DNA of 64,000 nt from an uncultured Saprospiraceae bacterium (GTDB taxonomy: Bacteria > Bacteroidota > Bacteroidia > Chitinophagales > Saprospiraceae). The translations under genes were made by a program, and so were the position numbers. This document shows, piece by piece, positions 60,652 through 64,000 of the stretch (position 1 is its first letter; every line of letters starts with the position of its first letter). The notes under the pieces are model-generated. The model had not been told where the DNA came from. It ran no database searches and saw only the letters and a program-made list of their open reading frames with translations. The stretch spans positions 62,001 through 126,000 of the forward strand of contig CALEYL010000032.1 in NCBI GenBank assembly GCA_937926205.1, given 5' to 3'.

Positions 60652-61875
60652 TTATGGCTTGTGTGTAATGAACTGAAATGACGATTGCATGGCAGAGCCG
60701 CTGTTGTCATACAGATAAACCAGCAATTTGCCGCTGACACTGCTCGCTTTGGCGCGGGAAGCATTTCCGGACGGCGTAACTGCAGTGATGTAGTTCAGGT
60801 AGAAATAGTTTTCGCCATTGATGGTAATTTCATAGCGCTTGTAGGTGTTGTTCCACACGCAGCTGAAATTGCCCGTGCTGGCGTAGATCGTTCCATTGGC
60901 TGCCACGGTTCCGTAGGCGATAGGCAGGAGGTTAGCTTCGCCTGTTTTACCGGTATTGGTCAGTTCGCCGGATGCAATATTGATGCTTCCGAAGGCATTG
61001 ATGGCTCGCGTGCCCCCAAATTGTACCACCGGCGCTATGGACGAAATGGCGGTCTCCGGTGTTGGCTCGGAGTAGCTCACTTTGTTGATGTCAATCCGGT
61101 TGTTACTCGAGGTAATCTGGAATTCATTGTGGGAAGTAGGACTCACCTTGTGCCGCATGGCGATCATATTGGTGTTGCCGGCGGAGGTTTCCATAAGCAA
61201 TTCAGGGCTGGCGCCGCCTTCGTCTTTGATGATGACATGGCCTTCCGCGAGCATACCGCCGTGGACAGTCATCACGGTATCAGAACCGGGGGAAAGCGTG
61301 AGCAGTTGTTGCCGCGCGATGTAGTCGTAGTTGAAATAGTCGTAAAAAATATTCAGGTTGCGTTTATCGCCGTATTTGGCGGCTGTGACCGAAAACTCGC
61401 CCCATTGCAGCGGACCAGGCTGGTCTACCCGGAAAGACATGCCCGCCCAGCCGTCGTCGCTGCCATTGATGAGCAGGTCTTTGCCCGGACCGGAATTGCT
61501 GATTTCCAATTTGGCTAAAGGGGTGTTTGTGCCGATGCCGACACGCCCGGAATTGGTATTGAAAATATCATCGCCGTTGGCCGACCAGAAACCGCCGTTT
61601 GCGCCAAGCTGGGTCCATGCAGCGCCGTTGAAATAATAGTAACCGGCTACGCCGTCAGTCTGGAACACCATCAACCCGGTAGCGGGTGCGGCAATGGCTG
61701 ATTTTTGGGCAGCTGTCATGCGTGGTACCAACAAGCCTTTGCTGGTAGATTGTACGTCAAGCATGGCGGAAGCGTGGGGTAAAGCGCCTGTTTCATTGAT
61801 GGCTACATTTTGGGCATGCAGTGCGCCGCTTAGAACAAGTGCAGATAAGAGCAGCAGCAATGTCAACTTTCTCAT
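60652..61875 (-). CDS. Secreted tail-fibre-like surface protein
   Basis: 407 residues from the ATG at 61875; the frame extends to 62124 but the signal MRKLTLLLLLSALVLSGALHAQ starts here. The N-terminus NVAINETGALPHASAMLDVQSTSKGLLVPRMTAAQKSAIAAPATGLMVFQTDGVAGYYYFNGAAWTQLG is a repeat unit very common in exported Bacteroidota proteins (a ...VGIGTNTPLAKLEI unit follows, as in phage tail-fibre stalks). The rest is beta-rich, ending FQFITHKP. There is no T9SS domain of its own. It is 18 nt upstream of the T9SS-cargo gene, so the pair probably forms a surface structure. The role is unknown. Confidence 0.82.
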   Translation of the reverse strand: MRKLTLLLLLSALVLSGALHAQNVAINETGALPHASAMLDVQSTSKGLLVPRMTAAQKSAIAAPATGLMVFQTDGVAGYYYFNGAAWTQLGANGGFWSANGDDIFNTNSGRVGIGTNTPLAKLEISNSGPGKDLLINGSDDGWAGMSFRVDQPGPLQWGEFSVTAAKYGDKRNLNIFYDYFNYDYIARQQLLTLSPGSDTVMTVHGGMLAEGHVIIKDEGGASPELLMETSAGNTNMIAMRHKVSPTSHNEFQITSSNNRIDINKVSYSEPTPETAISSIAPVVQFGGTRAINAFGSINIASGELTNTGKTGEANLLPIAYGTVAANGTIYASTGNFSCVWNNTYKRYEITINGENYFYLNYITAVTPSGNASRAKASSVSGKLLVYLYDNSGSAMQSSFQFITHKP

Positions 61876-62036
61876 AGAAATGTTTTTTGGTTGTAAATAA
61901 TCAATTGTTGATGGTGTTGTGATGTGTATTGAGTCGGGAAAAGATGCCCTGACCTTTCCCTTTATTCCACTAAAAAATAAAAGCGTTACCAGAATGGCGT
62001 TTTTTTCTGAATTTGGCGCTCGCTTAACAACAAACC

Positions 62037-62948
62037 ATGCAAGGCTGGATCCTCTACCGAGATAAAATAACCGCACCTGAAATTGCCTCGTCGGCCATTG
62101 ACCGGCTGATGGATGCAGCGCCATCCAATGGGGTCGCTCTTAAAATTGTGCGCCCGGAACAAATTGATCTCGTGGTGAACGCACCTCAAAAAAACCGGAT
62201 TGGGTTAGATGGTCAGCTGGTTGCGCTGCCCGATTTTATCATTCCCCGTACCGGTGCTGCAACTTCCTATTTAGCCTTGTCGGCCATTCGCCACCTTGAG
62301 CACCTTGGCGTTTATTGCCTCAATTCTGCCGCCTCGATCGCTGAATCCAGAGATAAACTGGGGCAAATGCAATTGCTGGCTCAGGCTGGTTTACCCGTTC
62401 CTCGTACCATGCTCGCCCAGTTTCCGATAGATTTGTCCACGGTGCAACAAAACATCGGCATTCCGGCTGTCGTGAAAGCCGTGTCTGGTTCTAAAGGCAG
62501 CGGCGTGCACCTCTGCCGAACCCTGTCTGAACTGGAAGACATTACGATGCTCATTGAAAGTGTGAATCGCCAGGCGGCCATCATCATTCAGGAGTTTATC
62601 GAAAGCAGTCTGGGCCGGGATGTGCGCGTGCTGACGCTTGGCGATCAGGCCATTGCCGCCATGGAGCGCCGTGCTGCAGGCAGCGGCTTTAAGGCCAATT
62701 TTTCAAGGGGAGGAGCGGTGCTGCCTTTTGAAATCACACCGGAACTTGCTGAACTTGCCGTCTCCATTGCCCGGGTATTCGGCCTGGACATCGCGGGTGT
62801 TGACCTGCTGTTTGACAAAAGCGGGTTTGTTGTTTGTGAAGTCAATTCGTCGCCTGGTTTTCAAGGGCTCGAAAAAGCCAGCGGCGTGGATATTGCCAAA
62901 GCAATTTTCGATTTTGTCAGATTAAAGGTTTCTGCGCATAAAAAATAA
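62037..62948 (+). CDS. RimK-like ATP-grasp ligase
   Basis: 303 residues. The N-terminal domain has a Rossmann-like start (WILYRDKITAPE...). The ATP-grasp core follows: GQMQLLAQAGLPVPRTMLAQ, IPAVVKAVSGSKGSGVHLCRTLSELEDI, IIIQEFIESSLGRDVRVLTLGDQAIAAMERRA, and GLDIAGVDLLFDKSGFVVCEVNSSPGFQGLEKASGVD with the metal-binding Glu and Asn. The RimK family links glutamate, or another amino acid, to a protein or small molecule. No ribosomal or coenzyme partner is adjacent. It is divergent from the tail-fibre-like gene. Confidence 0.9.
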   Translation: MQGWILYRDKITAPEIASSAIDRLMDAAPSNGVALKIVRPEQIDLVVNAPQKNRIGLDGQLVALPDFIIPRTGAATSYLALSAIRHLEHLGVYCLNSAASIAESRDKLGQMQLLAQAGLPVPRTMLAQFPIDLSTVQQNIGIPAVVKAVSGSKGSGVHLCRTLSELEDITMLIESVNRQAAIIIQEFIESSLGRDVRVLTLGDQAIAAMERRAAGSGFKANFSRGGAVLPFEITPELAELAVSIARVFGLDIAGVDLLFDKSGFVVCEVNSSPGFQGLEKASGVDIAKAIFDFVRLKVSAHKK

Positions 62949-63255
62949 GAAAAAAAATGAAGCCCGGATTCGGCGGGATATTGTTGAAAGCCTTAACTTG
63001 CGTGCCTGAACAGCCATCAAATTAAGCTACGTTAAGCGCCCTTCCGGGCAATCGTGTCGTTTTCATGTCGTGTTTTTTTCCTGTCATCATCGTTGTATAT
63101 AATCCGTCTTCAAAGATGGCTGTTGACTAATTCGTTAACCCATAAACAATTGAGGGTGCCTCAGATTGGAAAAGCTTATCCTGCTTAATGGGAGCATAAG
63201 TTTTGCCTTTTGCCAATTTGCCTTTTGCCTTTTGAGACATCCTTTGAAGACGGAC
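62949..63255. other. 307-nt gene-free stretch before dprA with repeats
   Basis: Contains a 12-bp perfect inverted repeat CCGTCTTCAAAG (63104-63115) / CTTTGAAGACGG (63242-63253), whose right arm ends 2 nt before the dprA ATG, the word AACCCATAAACAA (about 63136-63148) shared with the repeat at 22565-22596, and the TTTTGCC-rich repeat copy 2 (63201-63240). No gene is visible. Confidence 0.6.
63201..63240. repeat. TTTTGCC-rich intergenic repeat, copy 2
   Basis: TTTTGCCTTTTGCCAATTTG and onward to CCTTTTGAGACAT corresponds to the segment at 43097-43138 with one deletion and a few substitutions. Both are in 5' or 3' spacers. Confidence 0.75.
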
Positions 63256-64000
63256 ATGGACGATTTGTTTTACCAGATTGCCCTTACCCAGGCCCCTTTG
63301 GTCGGGGCGGTAACGGCGCGTAACTTGGTGAGTTATTGCGGCAGTGCACGCGAAGTGTTTCAGGCCACAAAAAAAGATTTGCTCAAAATTCCGGGGATTG
63401 GCGTACGCACGGTGGAGGCCATTTTGCGAAAAGATTATTTTGAGACTGCCGAGGCGGAAGTCCGGTTCATTGAACGGCACGACATTCAGCCCTTGTTCTA
63501 TCTGGACAAAAAATACCCGGAGCGGCTCCGGCATTTTCCGGACAGCCCGGTGATGCTTTATGCCAAAGGAGCCGTCGATTTGAATGCGCCGCGTATGGTG
63601 GGTATTGTAGGAACCCGACAACCCAGTGTTCATGGCATCAGCATTTGTGAGGAACTGGTGGAAGGTTTGGCCGATTACCAGGTCATCATCGTGAGCGGCC
63701 TCGCACTCGGAATAGACGCAACCGCCCATCGCAAGGCGCTGGATACCGGACAGCCGACGCTTGGCGTGCTGGGGCATGGCCTGGCGCAAATTTACCCTTA
63801 CCGGCACAAACACATTGCCAGCCAAATGATTGAACAAGGGGGAGGCGTTCTCACCGAACTGGGATATCAGGCCGGGCCTGAACGCGAACATTTCCCCATG
63901 CGCAACCGCATCATAGCGGGATTGTCTGATGCCCTGATTGTAGTGGAAACTGGCCTTCAAGGTGGTTCAGTCATTACTGTCAACTTTGCCAACGACTACA
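63256..64000 (+). CDS. dprA: DNA-processing protein DprA (3' end beyond window)
   Basis: 248 residues visible from the ATG at 63256, open to the right edge. The N-terminus has a helix-hairpin-helix-type region (LLKIPGIGVRTVEAILRKDYF). The DprA Rossmann domain is plain: VGIVGTRQPSVHGISICEELVEGLADYQVIIVSGLALGIDATAHRKAL, GQPTLGVLGHGLAQIYPYRHKHIASQMIEQGGGVLTELGYQ, and FPMRNRIIAGLSDALIVVETGLQGGSVITVNFAND. DprA protects incoming single-stranded DNA in natural transformation and loads RecA. The start follows a 12-bp inverted repeat. An open frame on the opposite strand (63127-63960) is only its mirror. Confidence 0.95.
   Translation, partial: MDDLFYQIALTQAPLVGAVTARNLVSYCGSAREVFQATKKDLLKIPGIGVRTVEAILRKDYFETAEAEVRFIERHDIQPLFYLDKKYPERLRHFPDSPVMLYAKGAVDLNAPRMVGIVGTRQPSVHGISICEELVEGLADYQVIIVSGLALGIDATAHRKALDTGQPTLGVLGHGLAQIYPYRHKHIASQMIEQGGGVLTELGYQAGPEREHFPMRNRIIAGLSDALIVVETGLQGGSVITVNFANDY

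Noticed and set aside
63127..63960. 277-codon open frame on the minus strand over dprA
   Set aside because: It mirrors dprA, whose plus-strand translation has every family motif. The minus frame has no protein-like pattern.
1..64000. rRNA, tRNA, integrase, insertion-sequence transposase or prophage genes
   Set aside because: Spacers and translations were read for such features and none was seen; the only mobile-like signs are the 147-bp repeats and small hairpins.

Overview
The window reads as a chromosome segment of a Bacteroidota member, most likely in the Saprospiraceae or a close relative. The evidence is a SusC/SusD-type utilisation locus, type IX secretion (T9SS) C-terminal sorting domains on three exported proteins, a gliding lipoprotein GldB, PorT-like outer-membrane barrels, a saproxanthin-type carotenoid operon, near absence of Shine-Dalgarno sites and promoter-like TAnnTTTG boxes. 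I saw no rRNA, tRNA, CRISPR array, integrase or transposase gene. The taxonomic placement is inference from gene content.

Layout. 1-12.0 kb: a glycan-utilisation locus. Transcribed leftward are SusC, SusD, a surface glycan-binding protein and a lipoprotein of tandem IPT/TIG domains that runs off the left edge. Transcribed rightward are a large T9SS-exported glycosidase-like protein and a GH5 beta-mannanase-like enzyme. 12.0-14.6 kb: a NACHT NTPase gene lying between two 147-bp direct repeats, with a hexanucleotide-repeat C-terminal tail; this is the best candidate for an unusual system. 14.6-23.8 kb: housekeeping and accessory genes, including a macro-domain fusion, a GT2 glycosyltransferase, a DUF3667 protein, an AddA-like UvrD helicase whose nuclease motif looks dead, and an acyl-CoA dehydrogenase. 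23.9-25.5 kb: a decayed patch with a broken gene, a lipoprotein and a lipocalin-like gene with a doubtful 5' end. 25.5-30.1 kb: a secreted alpha/beta hydrolase, a DUF2459 protein, a lipoprotein and an AT-rich Fic gene.

30.1-46.5 kb: an M28 peptidase, sigma-54 (rpoN), an ECF sigma factor with an anti-sigma/barrel partner, a LolA-like protein, the crtD-cruF-crtZ-like operon, an unknown membrane-anchored protein, an ALDH7-type dehydrogenase, a barrel protein, gldB, a 2-oxoglutarate oxygenase and tatA. 46.6-54.3 kb: a DUF937 protein, a 1258-residue UPF1/DNA2-like protein with altered helicase motifs, a coding remnant, a TPR-LuxR regulator and a VPGC thioredoxin/MsrA-like fusion. 54.3-64 kb: DUF4286, a zinc metalloprotease, DUF4197, an amidohydrolase, a T9SS cargo, a secreted repeat-type protein, a RimK-like ATP-grasp ligase and dprA (cut by the right edge).

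How they work together. The first 12 kb should bind, import and cleave a plant or algal beta-glycan at the surface. T9SS, GldB and the sorting-domain proteins fit a gliding, polymer-degrading lifestyle. The carotenoid genes would add the 3-hydroxy, 1'-hydroxy and 3',4'-didehydro groups of saproxanthin. Intergenic spaces carry several families of short low-complexity repeats and hairpins, mostly at gene 3' ends. Functions are assigned by recognising motifs in the translations, without database searches.
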